NCBI GenBank assembly: GCA_902589475.1
Contig: CACITD010000024.1
Location: 1-37,345 of the forward strand
Length of the DNA stretch: 37,345 nt
Reading direction: 5' to 3'
From: an uncultured Alphaproteobacteria bacterium
Lineage (GTDB): Bacteria; Pseudomonadota; Alphaproteobacteria; Thalassobaculales; Thalassobaculaceae
Shown here: one piece after another, positions 7,163 through 15,717 of the stretch
Layout of the letters: each line of letters opens with the position of its first letter
Position numbering within the stretch: position 1 is the first letter of the stretch
Translations under genes and position numbers: made by a program
Notes under the pieces: generated by a model
Databases searched by the model: none
What the model saw: only the letters and a program-made list of their open reading frames with translations
What the model was told of the DNA's origin: nothing

Positions 7163-10100
7163 TCAAAGTAGAACATCGGTTTCTACGGAGTAAGTTCCAA
7201 CTGACTGTGCCAAGAGCCCCATATTTGAAATGATGTCCAAGTAATAACTGCCATTTGTGGGAGCCGTATATGCAATACTCGCGTCAAAAGCTGTTCCACT
7301 GTCATCATCCTGGGCCACCAAAACTCCGTCTGCGTTATATAGGAAAGCTTGCGGATCCCAAAGTGTGCCGTGCGAACTGTTAGAACCACGCACGTCGAAT
7401 TGGTATGATGTTCCTGCTTCCAAAATAAATTGATAAATATCTCGGTCATTTTGAAAATCGATAGCGCCTCCAAAGATAGTATCCAATGGTGTTATTGGCG
7501 CATGTTCCTGGGTCTGTCCGATTAAGTCACCCAATGAGCTTGTCGATATCCCTGATTGCAGCACGTCAATTTGATAAGTGCCGGTTTGACTTGAACTAAA
7601 AGCTCCTGCCTCTAAAAAAACTTCCCCGGAGCCTGAGGTCGTGAAAGATAGTGAACTCTCGAGTCCAGTTCCACCATCATCATTTTGTGCTAGCACTCTG
7701 CTATCTGCATCGAGAACACGCAGCAATGGATCAGCTAACGTTCCTAATCCGGATGCGGATCCTCGTAAGTCGATCTGATATGTACCACCCGCAGTTACAC
7801 TAAGAGAGTAAACATCTTTGTCACCGCCCGTCTCAAGATCTCCTGCAACAGGTGTTCCAGAAGAAATCGCTATCAAACCAGAACCGGGTGTGTCGGCCAC
7901 ATCACCCCCGCTGGAACTTGATCCCACAGAAATCTCATAAGTACCCGTGTTCGCTCCAAACGCGCCAGCCTCGACATAAACAGCTCCAGTACTTGTTGGA
8001 GTATACGAAATCTGAGATTCTAATCGAAAACCACCATCATCATTCTGAGCAAGAATATTTCCATCAGGATCTCTTAATGTAAGTAACGTGTCTCGTAAGG
8101 TACCAACCGATGAGAAAAAACCTTTTTGATCAATTGTGTAGGTTGTTCCCGCTGTCACAGAAAGAGAAAAAACGTCTATATCTCTAGCTTCCTCTATATC
8201 TCCAGTTTGCGCCGAACCAATAATTAAACTGGAGTTGTTTCCAATGTCATTAGGTTGATCGTCCCCGCCTGAGACACTAGCGACATCGATTTGATAGGTG
8301 CCCGTCTGTCGTGAGCTAAAAGCTCCTGCCTCTATATATATAGTTCCAGATGAAGCTGCGGTGTATTCAAGCTTTGACTCAAAACCTGTTCCGCTATCAT
8401 CATCCTGCGCCAAAGTTGTACCATTAGCATCAATTAGGCGGACAAGAGGATCAGAGAGTGTGCCTAAGGATGATGGGGATCCCCTAAGATCGATTTGATA
8501 AGTTGCTCCAGCATCCACTGATAAAGAAAATACATCTTTATCTCCGCCGGTTTCTAACTCTCCAGTCGCGGCCGTCCCAACTGCAAGAGCAGCATTATTG
8601 CCGATTGAATCTGGATGGTCATCCGAACTTTCGGGGGGTGTTGGTGAAGGGGTTGTTGGAGCTGATGGAGGAGCACCCGAGACAAGGCTTGAAAGGGCAT
8701 TGACATCAACTACTCTGTATGTACCTCCTGTAGCCGGATCTGATAAAGTTGATGCCGACTGCGTTAAAAATGTTTCAAAATCATCTACTGACAGGTTGGG
8801 GTTGAGCTGACGCATCAACGAAGAAACACCGGCTACATAAGGCGAAGCCATGCTTGTCCCGCTAAGCGTTTGGGTCGCTGCACCTGCTCCTGGCGCGGCA
8901 TTGGTAATGAAAGTGCCTGGAGCAAATACCGCAGTAAGTGTCTCACTTCTTTGCGAATAGGACGCGGCACCCTCATTTGCACTATCTAATGCACTTATTG
9001 CAAGCGCATTTGGGTCTATAGCAGGATCACCTAAACCCTGTGCATTAAAAGTTCCAAAACTATTTCCGGCTGCGGCAAAAGTTATTACGCCCATAGAGCG
9101 GAGGGCTGCAAGTTCATCGGAGATTAGGCCTGCCGCTGACTCTATATTGGAGTTACTCCCATCACCCAACGATAAGTTAACGGACGTGATATTGAGAGCG
9201 GAAGCGTTACTTATAACCCATTGCAAACCTGCTTCCACACTTGAAGTGAAGCCACCATTCGCACCCAACACTTGAATGGCGGCAACATTTGCCCCAGGCG
9301 CGACCCCTGGTAATGATGTATCAGACGACATCGCTATTCCCGAGACGTGCGTTCCATGTCCGTCAGGATCCGATGCTCCGTTCCCGTCACCGTGAAAATC
9401 CTGCGAAGCCACAATTTTATCTGAAATTCCATCCCCATTTGCGTCACTGCCAAAGAATGGGTGGTCCAGGTCGATGCCAGTGTCTAAAACGGCTATCGTT
9501 GTACCTGACCCGTCAATCGAGGGATTATTTGCCTGAAAACTCGTCAAATTAGTCGCATTGGAGGCCGTAGCTAATGGCTGCAACGATCCCGTTGACTGTG
9601 AGACTGGGCTATTTGTCACAATGCCGCCAACTGATGACGTTTCAATTGACATGAGAGCGGCTAGTGACTTTTCTGTTAAGATCCCTGCTTCTGCCTTAGA
9701 ATTGCTATCATTAGCCGTTACAACGAAGTTAGAAGTTAGTTGACTGGTGCCGTCGTCTGCAAGAACAGAAATCGTGGTAGAAGGAAGTCCTTCTTTGAGC
9801 GTGTAACCATAAATTTGACCTGTGTTCTCATTGAACCCTAGATACTCAGGAAGTTCCGTCCCATCCGGGGACATAGCTGTCATTGACACGCGAGCTAACC
9901 CCGCCGATGAAAACTGCGACATATCGCCGATCTTTATATTGATTGCGCCATCTCCCGACAAATCGACACCCGAAAAAGGCAGGTTCAATGAGATCGTTGA
10001 AGTAGCACTCGCAACCTGTGCCGCCTCTCTAGCGTCAACAACGCCGCCATAACCTATAATACCCTCTGAGTTGTAATTTCCATCGGCCTGGAGGGTCTCA

Positions 10101-10459
10101 ATCTCAGCTCTATCCGCTGTATAATGGTGATTGCCAGTTTCTGTATTTAAAAATCTATGAATTGCCTGAGAGCCTGCCACTTCCTCACTCAGCAAGTTGA
10201 ACACAACACCTTCTTCAACGAAGTTGCTATCATTTCTCAACGCTGATATTTCATTTATATCAGCAGTAAAAACATGATCATTCGTGTTCGAATTTAGAAA
10301 CCTAAAAATTTGCAGGTCACCGCTCTCAAAACCTTCAAAAGCAGCCTTGCGAGATAAGCTTTGGTCCAGCGTAGTACCCTCGGCCTCGTTTGCATAATGC
10401 AGGAAACCCTCACCGTTTGAGTATTGAATTATTAGCTCATTATAACTTTTTGCGGGCAT
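7163..10459 (-). CDS. Large secreted-type subtilisin-like serine protease with C-terminal PPC-like repeats
   Basis: A 1098-residue multidomain protein. Residues about 1-140 contain a motif (F-R-F-L-N-x-x-T-x-x-H-x-x-T-A-D) at 51 and again at 101, like the DUF5648 family. About 155-250 look like a putative Ig-type fold. About 315-590 is a peptidase S8 domain with all catalytic residues: Asp326 in VLDTGID, His368 in DGHGTHVSG, Asn466 in AAAGNS and Ser536 in SGTSMASP. A Ser/Pro-rich linker (595-615) leads to four PPC-like beta domains (about 615-728, 735-846, 855-968, 990-1095), each with DxDVFSLSV-, TYQIDLRG- and QDDDSG-like segments. There is no N-terminal Sec signal, so export would be by another route, perhaps type I; no transporter is nearby and no RTX nonapeptides are seen. 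The ribosome binding site AAAGGA lies 8 bases before the ATG. A CRP-type palindrome lies upstream. Confidence 0.92.
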   Translation of the reverse strand: MPAKSYNELIIQYSNGEGFLHYANEAEGTTLDQSLSRKAAFEGFESGDLQIFRFLNSNTNDHVFTADINEISALRNDSNFVEEGVVFNLLSEEVAGSQAIHRFLNTETGNHHYTADRAEIETLQADGNYNSEGIIGYGGVVDAREAAQVASATSTISLNLPFSGVDLSGDGAINIKIGDMSQFSSAGLARVSMTAMSPDGTELPEYLGFNENTGQIYGYTLKEGLPSTTISVLADDGTSQLTSNFVVTANDSNSKAEAGILTEKSLAALMSIETSSVGGIVTNSPVSQSTGSLQPLATASNATNLTSFQANNPSIDGSGTTIAVLDTGIDLDHPFFGSDANGDGISDKIVASQDFHGDGNGASDPDGHGTHVSGIAMSSDTSLPGVAPGANVAAIQVLGANGGFTSSVEAGLQWVISNASALNITSVNLSLGDGSNSNIESAAGLISDELAALRSMGVITFAAAGNSFGTFNAQGLGDPAIDPNALAISALDSANEGAASYSQRSETLTAVFAPGTFITNAAPGAGAATQTLSGTSMASPYVAGVSSLMRQLNPNLSVDDFETFLTQSASTLSDPATGGTYRVVDVNALSSLVSGAPPSAPTTPSPTPPESSDDHPDSIGNNAALAVGTAATGELETGGDKDVFSLSVDAGATYQIDLRGSPSSLGTLSDPLVRLIDANGTTLAQDDDSGTGFESKLEYTAASSGTIYIEAGAFSSRQTGTYQIDVASVSGGDDQPNDIGNNSSLIIGSAQTGDIEEARDIDVFSLSVTAGTTYTIDQKGFFSSVGTLRDTLLTLRDPDGNILAQNDDGGFRLESQISYTPTSTGAVYVEAGAFGANTGTYEISVGSSSSGGDVADTPGSGLIAISSGTPVAGDLETGGDKDVYSLSVTAGGTYQIDLRGSASGLGTLADPLLRVLDADSRVLAQNDDGGTGLESSLSFTTSGSGEVFLEAGAFSSSQTGTYQIDVLQSGISTSSLGDLIGQTQEHAPITPLDTIFGGAIDFQNDRDIYQFILEAGTSYQFDVRGSNSSHGTLWDPQAFLYNADGVLVAQDDDSGTAFDASIAYTAPTNGSYYLDIISNMGLLAQSVGTYSVETDVLL
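7175..8617 (-). repeat. Four tandem PPC-like domain repeats inside the protease gene
   Basis: Domains encoded at about 8276-8617, 7922-8257, 7556-7897 and 7175-7492 are homologous. Copies 1 and 3 are closest: both begin with the same 11 residues LETGGDKDV(F/Y)S and end with QTGTYQIDV, which points to a recent duplication. Copy 4 is the most divergent and lies after a linker of about 20 residues. Each copy has an Asp-rich D-D-D/D-D-G loop that could bind calcium; that last point is inference. Confidence 0.8.
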
Positions 10460-10543
10460 TTGATTTTCCTTTAAGGTTTGAGACTTAATATTAAGACGTC
10501 TCGCTTTTACCTTTTAAGAATATCACAATATGTAATTTTGGGA

Positions 10544-10559
10544 TGTGAAATATTTCACA
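10544..10559. promoter_or_regulatory. Perfect CRP-type palindrome upstream of the protease gene
   Basis: TGTGAAATATTTCACA is a perfect 16-base palindrome with TGTGA-N6-TCACA spacing, the CRP half-site arrangement. Its centre is about 92 bases upstream of the protease ATG, suitable for an activator. No other gene starts nearby: the next gene on the same strand ends at 10585. Whether this organism has a cAMP-dependent CRP or another CRP/FNR-family protein cannot be told from the window. Confidence 0.55.
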
Positions 10560-10584
10560 CTACTGCACACTATTCATAAAAGTC

Positions 10585-11265
10585 TCATTTGTTCTGTTCC
10601 CTAGCCATTGACTTATAGTATCCAGGATTTTCATTGATTTGGGATATGGTCGTCTCTAAGTTTTTCATATCAATTTGGGAGGATATTATTTTGACACCTT
10701 CCTGCTTCAAGGGAATAATTTGTACAAATGGGCGTCCCTTCTCAATAACCATCACATCTCCCTTTTTTTTCAACGGAATGGCGAAAGGAATACTCACCAT
10801 GTTATAATAACGATCACAACGTACAACGCCCGATATGCAGAAAGCCTCGGCATTCCCTGATCTGTTGAACGGCGCAGTAAAAAGGCAGGAGTACCCCTTT
10901 GGGACCTCTATAACCCAAGGCAAACCTACTTTTACAACATGGAAATCTTGGAACTCAGCACCTTTATACTGCGAAAACTCGTGCCCTCCTATTATTGGAT
11001 AGCCTTTGTGATCACAAGCTATCATTTTTCCCAACTTTGGATGATCTCCTAAATACTCAAAGGTCATTGTCTTAGGAAACTCAATGATAATTCCCTGCAA
11101 CATTGCCTCAATTGCAGGTAAACAGTCGGACATATTCAGCTTGTTATTTGCTAACTTGTCTTTTCGTAAATCCTTTATCCATGAGGGGAAGTAATCATTT
11201 GAGGGTTTTGGGTCAGCCCACCAATCGGCTAGGCCAGGGACACGAGCTATTTTTATTTCAACCAC
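10585..11265 (-). CDS. Conserved hypothetical protein (DUF6065-like; resembles a marine phage family)
   Basis: A 226-residue soluble protein without signal peptide or membrane segment. The N-terminal DWWADPKPSNDYFPSWIKDL and the central PKGYSCLFTAPFNR, SGVVRCDRYYNMVSIPF and EKGRPFVQIIPLK recall a family I associate with T4-like cyanophages and some marine bacteria, in which the corresponding text reads roughly GYSCLFTHP, GVVDTDRY and G-T-P-x-x-Q-V-I-P-F. I recognise this only by memory of the pattern. No function is established to my knowledge. It starts at a GTG with AAAGG about 9 bases upstream and is divergent from the CoA-transferase gene. No other phage-like gene is visible around it. 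Confidence 0.65.
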   Translation of the reverse strand: MVEIKIARVPGLADWWADPKPSNDYFPSWIKDLRKDKLANNKLNMSDCLPAIEAMLQGIIIEFPKTMTFEYLGDHPKLGKMIACDHKGYPIIGGHEFSQYKGAEFQDFHVVKVGLPWVIEVPKGYSCLFTAPFNRSGNAEAFCISGVVRCDRYYNMVSIPFAIPLKKKGDVMVIEKGRPFVQIIPLKQEGVKIISSQIDMKNLETTISQINENPGYYKSMAREQNK

Positions 11266-11372
11266 GGAAACGGCCTTTGGTTGTACGTTTTAACTGGTTT
11301 CAAGTATACTAGCTGCATTATATTAACACCCTAACAAAGAACAGCTAGAAAATTTAAAAAAGGATGTCGCTG

Positions 11373-12545
11373 ATGGCTGGGGCACTCGAAGGCATAAAAA
11401 TTTTAGATCTAACATCGGTAGGTTTTGGTCCCTATGCTTGCCAAATATTGGGCGACTACGGTGCAGAAGTCATTAAAATTGAGTCGCCGGAGGGTGATAT
11501 CACGCGTGGCATAGGACCTTTTAGAAATAAAGGTATGGGACACTTTTTTATAAATGCAAATCGCAATAAAAGGAGCTTAGTTTTAGACTTGAAGACCAAA
11601 AAAGGAAAAGCTGCTTTTTTTACGCTTGTAGGAAAATCCGACGTTATTATGACATCAATTAGACCAGCGGCAATGGAAAGACTCGGAATCGGCTTTACAG
11701 CTTGCAAACAAATAAATCCATCACTTATCTATGTTGCATTGGTAGGGTTTGGACAATCAGGGCCATATGCAAAACGCCCAGCTTATGATGATATAATCCA
11801 AGGTGTATCTGGGATGGCCGCGATGCAGGGAGGAAGAGAGGGTAACCCTACCTTCGTGAATGCATCAGTATGTGATAAAATCTGTAGTCAAATTGCTGCC
11901 CATGCAACCCTAGCTGCTCTCTTTGCACGCACAAAATCTGGCACTGGACAGTTGGTTGAAGTCCCTATGTTTGAATCGATGGTAGGATTTAACCTGGTCG
12001 AACATCAATCTGGTATGACCTTTGACCCGCCACTTGGATCGACTGGCTACGAAAGATCGATGGTAAAGTATCGGAGACCTTATGCTACGAGAGACGGGTT
12101 TGTCTGTGCTTTGCCTTACACTACGAAACACTGGCAATCCTTTTTTTCTATAATGCACCGCGAAGATATGTTGAATGATCCGCGCGTTCTGGATCCAAAA
12201 GTTCGAAGCGAAAAAATAGGGGAATTGTATGAACTCGTTTCTGATTTAGTAGCCGACTGGGATACGGAGGATTTGTTGAAGGCGCTGGAAGAAGGTGATA
12301 TACCTCATGGAGAGGCGACTCAGCTCTATGATCTGAAAAATGACGACCACCTGGAAGCTGTAGGATTTTTCCAAACACATGAGCATCAATCAGAGGGAAT
12401 GATAAAACTTACATCACCACCTGTTAAACTCTCTGAAACACCTACTAACATCCGAAGGCTCCCTCCACTTTTAGGAGAACATAGTTCGGAGATTTTAAGA
12501 GAAATTGGTTATTCTGAGGAAGAAATAAGGGAGTTAATTGAATAG
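11373..12545 (+). CDS. CaiB/BaiF (family III) CoA-transferase
   Basis: From the ATG at 11373 the protein has 390 residues, the normal size. The start ALEGIKILDLTSVGFGPYACQILGD-type segment and GAEVIKIESP are the family signature at the N-terminus. LDLKTKKGKAAF, ADVIMTSIRP-like text and YVALVGFGQSGPY follow in order. The catalytic Asp is in NASVCDKICSQ (about residue 168). Enzymes of this family move CoA between acyl-CoA and a free carboxylate; the substrate (formyl, carnitine, mesaconyl and so on) cannot be told. The frame also has an ATG at 11364, but AAAAAGGA overlaps it and is spaced 8 bases from 11373, so I chose the second. It stands alone after a divergent promoter region. Confidence 0.9.
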   Translation: MAGALEGIKILDLTSVGFGPYACQILGDYGAEVIKIESPEGDITRGIGPFRNKGMGHFFINANRNKRSLVLDLKTKKGKAAFFTLVGKSDVIMTSIRPAAMERLGIGFTACKQINPSLIYVALVGFGQSGPYAKRPAYDDIIQGVSGMAAMQGGREGNPTFVNASVCDKICSQIAAHATLAALFARTKSGTGQLVEVPMFESMVGFNLVEHQSGMTFDPPLGSTGYERSMVKYRRPYATRDGFVCALPYTTKHWQSFFSIMHREDMLNDPRVLDPKVRSEKIGELYELVSDLVADWDTEDLLKALEEGDIPHGEATQLYDLKNDDHLEAVGFFQTHEHQSEGMIKLTSPPVKLSETPTNIRRLPPLLGEHSSEILREIGYSEEEIRELIE

Positions 12546-12574
12546 CCCAAGCCGGGTCACCCCGTAAAACTAAA

Positions 12575-12592
12575 TGTTTATAATAATAAACA
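12575..12592. promoter_or_regulatory. Perfect inverted repeat upstream of the rnd-lpt-rpoN run
   Basis: TGTTTAT-AATA-ATAAACA is a perfect 7-bp inverted repeat with a 4-base centre, 99 bases upstream of the RNase D start. With only two G-C pairs it is a weak hairpin and not followed by T, so a protein operator is at least as likely as a terminator for the CoA-transferase gene. Confidence 0.35.
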
Positions 12593-12690
12593 AACTCACT
12601 CACCAAAAGCTTTTTAAATAGCCAAACATTAGTTTACTAAGCGATCACAAGTTCTTATTCATCAATAGCAGCAAATGAGGAGATTGCTTT

Positions 12691-13323
12691 TTGAGTAGAA
12701 AAGAGAAAGCAAATATCACCCTTCACAAGGGGGATTTACCAGCCGGATTAGATTTTGGTAACTCTGTGGCCATTGATACCGAGACCATGGGATTAAAACC
12801 CCATAGGGATAGGCTATGTCTTGTCCAATTATCTTCGGGTAATGGAGAAGCTCATATCGTTCAGTTCGATCAGGAGGAATATAGGGCTACCAACTTAATT
12901 TCAATATTGCAGAACCCTGGGATATTGAAAATCTTTCATTATGCCCGATTTGATGTGGCAATTATGGAGATGTATTTAAATACAACCACGCAATCAGTAT
13001 TTTGTACGAAGATTGCCTCCAAACTAGTGCGTACTTATACAGATCGACACGGGCTGAAAGACCTATGCAAGGAGTTGTTAAATATCGAACTCTCAAAACA
13101 ACAACAATCTTCCGATTGGGGAACCTCAACGCTTACGGACGAACAAATGCAATATGCGGCATCTGATGTTCTTTATCTTCACAAAATAAAGGAGATATTA
13201 GCCAGCCGTTTAGCTCGAGAAAAGCGCGAAGCAATTGCCGAAGCCTGTTTTGATTTCATTGGAACACGGGCCAGTTTAGATCTTTTAGGGCTCGAAAATG
13301 AAGATATTTTTAGCCACATGTGA
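12691..13323 (+). CDS. rnd: Ribonuclease D (short, exonuclease domain only)
   Basis: A 210-residue DEDDy 3'-5' exonuclease. The catalytic set is present: Asp29 and Glu31 in IDTETMGL, Asp88 in HYARFD, and Tyr155 with Asp159 in YAASDVLYL. It lacks the HRDC domains of E. coli RNase D (about 375 residues), as is common for the alphaproteobacterial form that precedes the lpt genes. It trims the 3' ends of tRNA and other small RNAs. The start is a TTG at 12691 with TGAGGAGA 8 bases upstream; no better ATG exists near the N-terminus. It is the first gene of a likely transcription unit with lptC-lptA-lptB-rpoN, with about 70 bases to lptC. Confidence 0.9.
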   Translation: MSRKEKANITLHKGDLPAGLDFGNSVAIDTETMGLKPHRDRLCLVQLSSGNGEAHIVQFDQEEYRATNLISILQNPGILKIFHYARFDVAIMEMYLNTTTQSVFCTKIASKLVRTYTDRHGLKDLCKELLNIELSKQQQSSDWGTSTLTDEQMQYAASDVLYLHKIKEILASRLAREKREAIAEACFDFIGTRASLDLLGLENEDIFSHM

Positions 13324-13393
13324 TATACTCTTAAATTGTAAGGGAAGAGTTTTCTAAGAACTGTGTTTATCAAAACGTGCTGGTCAATTTGGA

Positions 13394-14083
13394 ATGCCTA
13401 CTTCATCTGGAACTAAGTCGGAACATTTGGAAGATATTACCGCAAGGCGAAGTCGACTGCTTTCCGGAAGAGTATCGGAACAACCTGCTCCAACGACCAA
13501 TCGCGTAATTGCGATGTTGAAATTACTATTGCCGGCTATCGCTATCGCAATAATCGGTTTAACATTCGCTTGGTCTCAATTAATGCCGGAAAAAGGCAAA
13601 TTCAGACTTGGCGAAGCCTCTATAGCCAATGTAGGTGTGGAGGGTGTGGTTATGGAGAACCCTAGATACCAGGGCGTTGACAGCCAAAATCACGCGTACC
13701 AAATTTCAGCTTCACAAGCAATCCAAAAGAACCAAACTGATAAGCTGATTTTCCTTGAACACCCCAAAGCCGATATATTCTTGAGGTCAGACAATTGGGC
13801 AGCTATCAACTCTAGAAATGGAATCTATAATAAATCACTGCAAGAAGTGAAGCTCTTCGGCGATGTTCATATCTACTATGACCGGGGCTTTGAACTGAAA
13901 ACTGACTCCATTAAACTAGATTTGAAGCAGGGAACGGCTATAAGTAACGATAAGGTTAATGCTTTCGGCCCAAGTGGTGAAATACACGCAGAAGGGTTAC
14001 AGATAGTCCAAAAGGGGAAACACGTAAAATTTTTAGGAAAGAGCAAAGCCAAATTTCTAATATCAGGGAACATTGGCTCGTGA
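13394..14083 (+). CDS. lptC: LPS export protein LptC
   Basis: A 229-residue protein with a cytoplasmic N-terminus, one transmembrane helix at about 40-60, and a periplasmic beta-jellyroll domain typical of LptC. Family-like text includes FRLGEASIANVGVEGVVMENPRYQGVD, the repeat of D-S-I-K-L-D-L-K near 175 and the final GEIHAEGLQI. LptC binds LptB2FG in the inner membrane and passes LPS to LptA. The identification rests on fold pattern and position directly before lptA and lptB. Only a weak ribosome binding site (TTTGGA) precedes the ATG. The stop codon overlaps the lptA start. Confidence 0.88.
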   Translation: MPTSSGTKSEHLEDITARRSRLLSGRVSEQPAPTTNRVIAMLKLLLPAIAIAIIGLTFAWSQLMPEKGKFRLGEASIANVGVEGVVMENPRYQGVDSQNHAYQISASQAIQKNQTDKLIFLEHPKADIFLRSDNWAAINSRNGIYNKSLQEVKLFGDVHIYYDRGFELKTDSIKLDLKQGTAISNDKVNAFGPSGEIHAEGLQIVQKGKHVKFLGKSKAKFLISGNIGS

Positions 14084-14913
14084 AGCGTAATGAAAAAAAC
14101 CTTCTTTTAGCAACCTCATTTGCCTTACTAATATTAGGAAATCCTCTTTCGGGGATTGTTTTGGCCAATTCGAAAACTAGCAACTCCAATCCGAGCCAAC
14201 CCATAGAAATAGATGCAGACCAAGGAATTGAGTGGCTGGCAGAGGATAAAGTCTATCTTGCACGAGGCAATGCCAACGCAAAGCAAGGTGACTTCTCTAT
14301 GCGAGCAGACATCTTGAAAGCGTTTTATCGAAATACAAAATCGAAAAAAGACGAGATTTATAGGATTGAGGCAAACGGTCAAGTCGTAATCAGAAACTTA
14401 GTCCAAAACGTTTTTGGTGAACATGGTATTTATGATCTAGATCGCTCGTTAATTGTGGTAAGTGGCAAAAATCTTCGACTTGATACAGGAAAAGAGATAG
14501 TTAGAGCTGAAGAAGGCCTGGAATTTTGGCAAAAGTCGAAGCTCGCAGTTGCTCGTGGCAATGCATCCGCTACCCGGAAAGATAGGACGATTCGTGCTAA
14601 TTTGTTAACAGTACAATTTATAGAAGATATAAATGGTAATCTCACTGCAAAGCAGATTGATGCACAGGGTGGCGTTCTTATAACAACGCCATCGGAAGTG
14701 ATAGTTGGAAATGAAGGAGTTTACAACGTAATTGAAGAGTTGGTAACTCTATCAGGTAATGTAAAAATAACGCGAGGAGAAAATCAGTTAAATGGCTCTT
14801 TGGCAGAAGTCAATTTGCAGAGTGGCGTCAGTAGGTTAATATCAGACAGGAGTTTGGGCGGCACTAAAAAGGTTCGTGGGCTTTTCATTCCTGAAAAGAA
14901 ACCGGCTCAATGA
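14080..14913 (+). CDS. lptA: LPS transport periplasmic protein LptA
   Basis: A 277-residue periplasmic bridge protein. The N-terminal 29 residues are a Sec signal ending around VLA. OstA/LptA features follow: the IEIDADQGIEW start of the beta-taco, V-Y-L-A-R-G-N-A-N-A, Y-D-L-D-R-S-L-I-V-V-S-G and V-T-L-S-G-N-V-K-I-T-R-G, repeated about three times. The protein is longer than E. coli LptA (185), as is usual in Alphaproteobacteria. It starts at a GTG that overlaps the lptC stop (GTGA), a sign of translational coupling. Ten bases separate its stop from the lptB start. It carries LPS across the periplasm between LptC and LptD. Confidence 0.9.
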   Translation: MKRNEKNLLLATSFALLILGNPLSGIVLANSKTSNSNPSQPIEIDADQGIEWLAEDKVYLARGNANAKQGDFSMRADILKAFYRNTKSKKDEIYRIEANGQVVIRNLVQNVFGEHGIYDLDRSLIVVSGKNLRLDTGKEIVRAEEGLEFWQKSKLAVARGNASATRKDRTIRANLLTVQFIEDINGNLTAKQIDAQGGVLITTPSEVIVGNEGVYNVIEELVTLSGNVKITRGENQLNGSLAEVNLQSGVSRLISDRSLGGTKKVRGLFIPEKKPAQ

Positions 14914-14923
14914 AAGAAGTTGA

Positions 14924-15706
14924 ATGATCAATTACCAACCCAAAATTTTGACTAACGATAAAGGTCCAAGACTCATTCAAAAAAATGATGGTCTAGTAGC
15001 GAGCAATATAGGAAAGCGTTTTAAAATGCGCCCCGTTCTACGAAATGTCAGCCTTTCTGTTCAAAGGGGCGAAGCAGTTGGATTGTTAGGACCTAACGGC
15101 GCAGGGAAAACCACTTGTTTTTATGTAATGATTGGGCTCATGAATCCAAACTATGGATCCGTTCATCTTGATGGCATGGATATTTCGAGTCTTGCGATGC
15201 ATAAACGTGCGAGATTAGGAATAGGTTATCTACCACAGGAGGCATCAATATTTCGAGGCCTTACTGTGGAACAAAATATTCGTGCTGTTGCAGAAATGAC
15301 AGAGCACAATAAGGATCGATGCGACTCCTTCATTGAGGATCTATTAGCGGAATTTTCTATAAGCCATTTACGCAGAACACCGGCCCTAGCCCTTTCCGGT
15401 GGGGAGCGCAGAAGACTTGAGATTGCTCGGGCACTTGCATCTCAACCCAACTTTATTTTGCTTGATGAACCGTTAGCGGGAATAGACCCAATCGCACTCG
15501 GCGAAATACGAGATCTTATTTCGCACTTGAAAGATAGGGGTATTGGAGTGCTGATAACTGATCACAACGTTAGAGAAACATTAGATATTGTTGATCGTGC
15601 CTATATCTTACATGATGGAACGGTTTTGATGGAAGGAGCGCCATCAGAGATTGTTTCACATCAAGAAGTTCGCCGCTTCTACTTAGGTGATCGATTTAAG
15701 CTGTAG
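14924..15706 (+). CDS. lptB: LPS export ABC transporter ATP-binding protein LptB
   Basis: A 260-residue ABC ATPase with all motifs: Walker A GPNGAGKT (56-63), Q-loop Gln105 in GYLPQEASIF, signature LSGGE (157-161), Walker B FILLDEP with Asp181 and Glu182, and His214 in the switch ITDHNV. The PQEASIFRGLTVEQNI segment is characteristic of LptB. It powers LPS extraction from the inner membrane together with LptFG, which are not in this window. The N-terminus is about 20 residues longer than that of E. coli LptB; an internal start is possible. The ribosome binding site GAAAGAAG precedes the ATG. rpoN follows after 11 bases. Confidence 0.95.
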   Translation: MINYQPKILTNDKGPRLIQKNDGLVASNIGKRFKMRPVLRNVSLSVQRGEAVGLLGPNGAGKTTCFYVMIGLMNPNYGSVHLDGMDISSLAMHKRARLGIGYLPQEASIFRGLTVEQNIRAVAEMTEHNKDRCDSFIEDLLAEFSISHLRRTPALALSGGERRRLEIARALASQPNFILLDEPLAGIDPIALGEIRDLISHLKDRGIGVLITDHNVRETLDIVDRAYILHDGTVLMEGAPSEIVSHQEVRRFYLGDRFKL

Positions 15707-15717
15707 GATGATCTAGT

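Noticed and set aside
7852-10052. Many open frames of 60-90 codons on the + strand inside the protease gene
   Set aside because: They are antisense to a gene with clear catalytic motifs and repeated domains; they lack ribosome binding sites and recognisable protein sequence.
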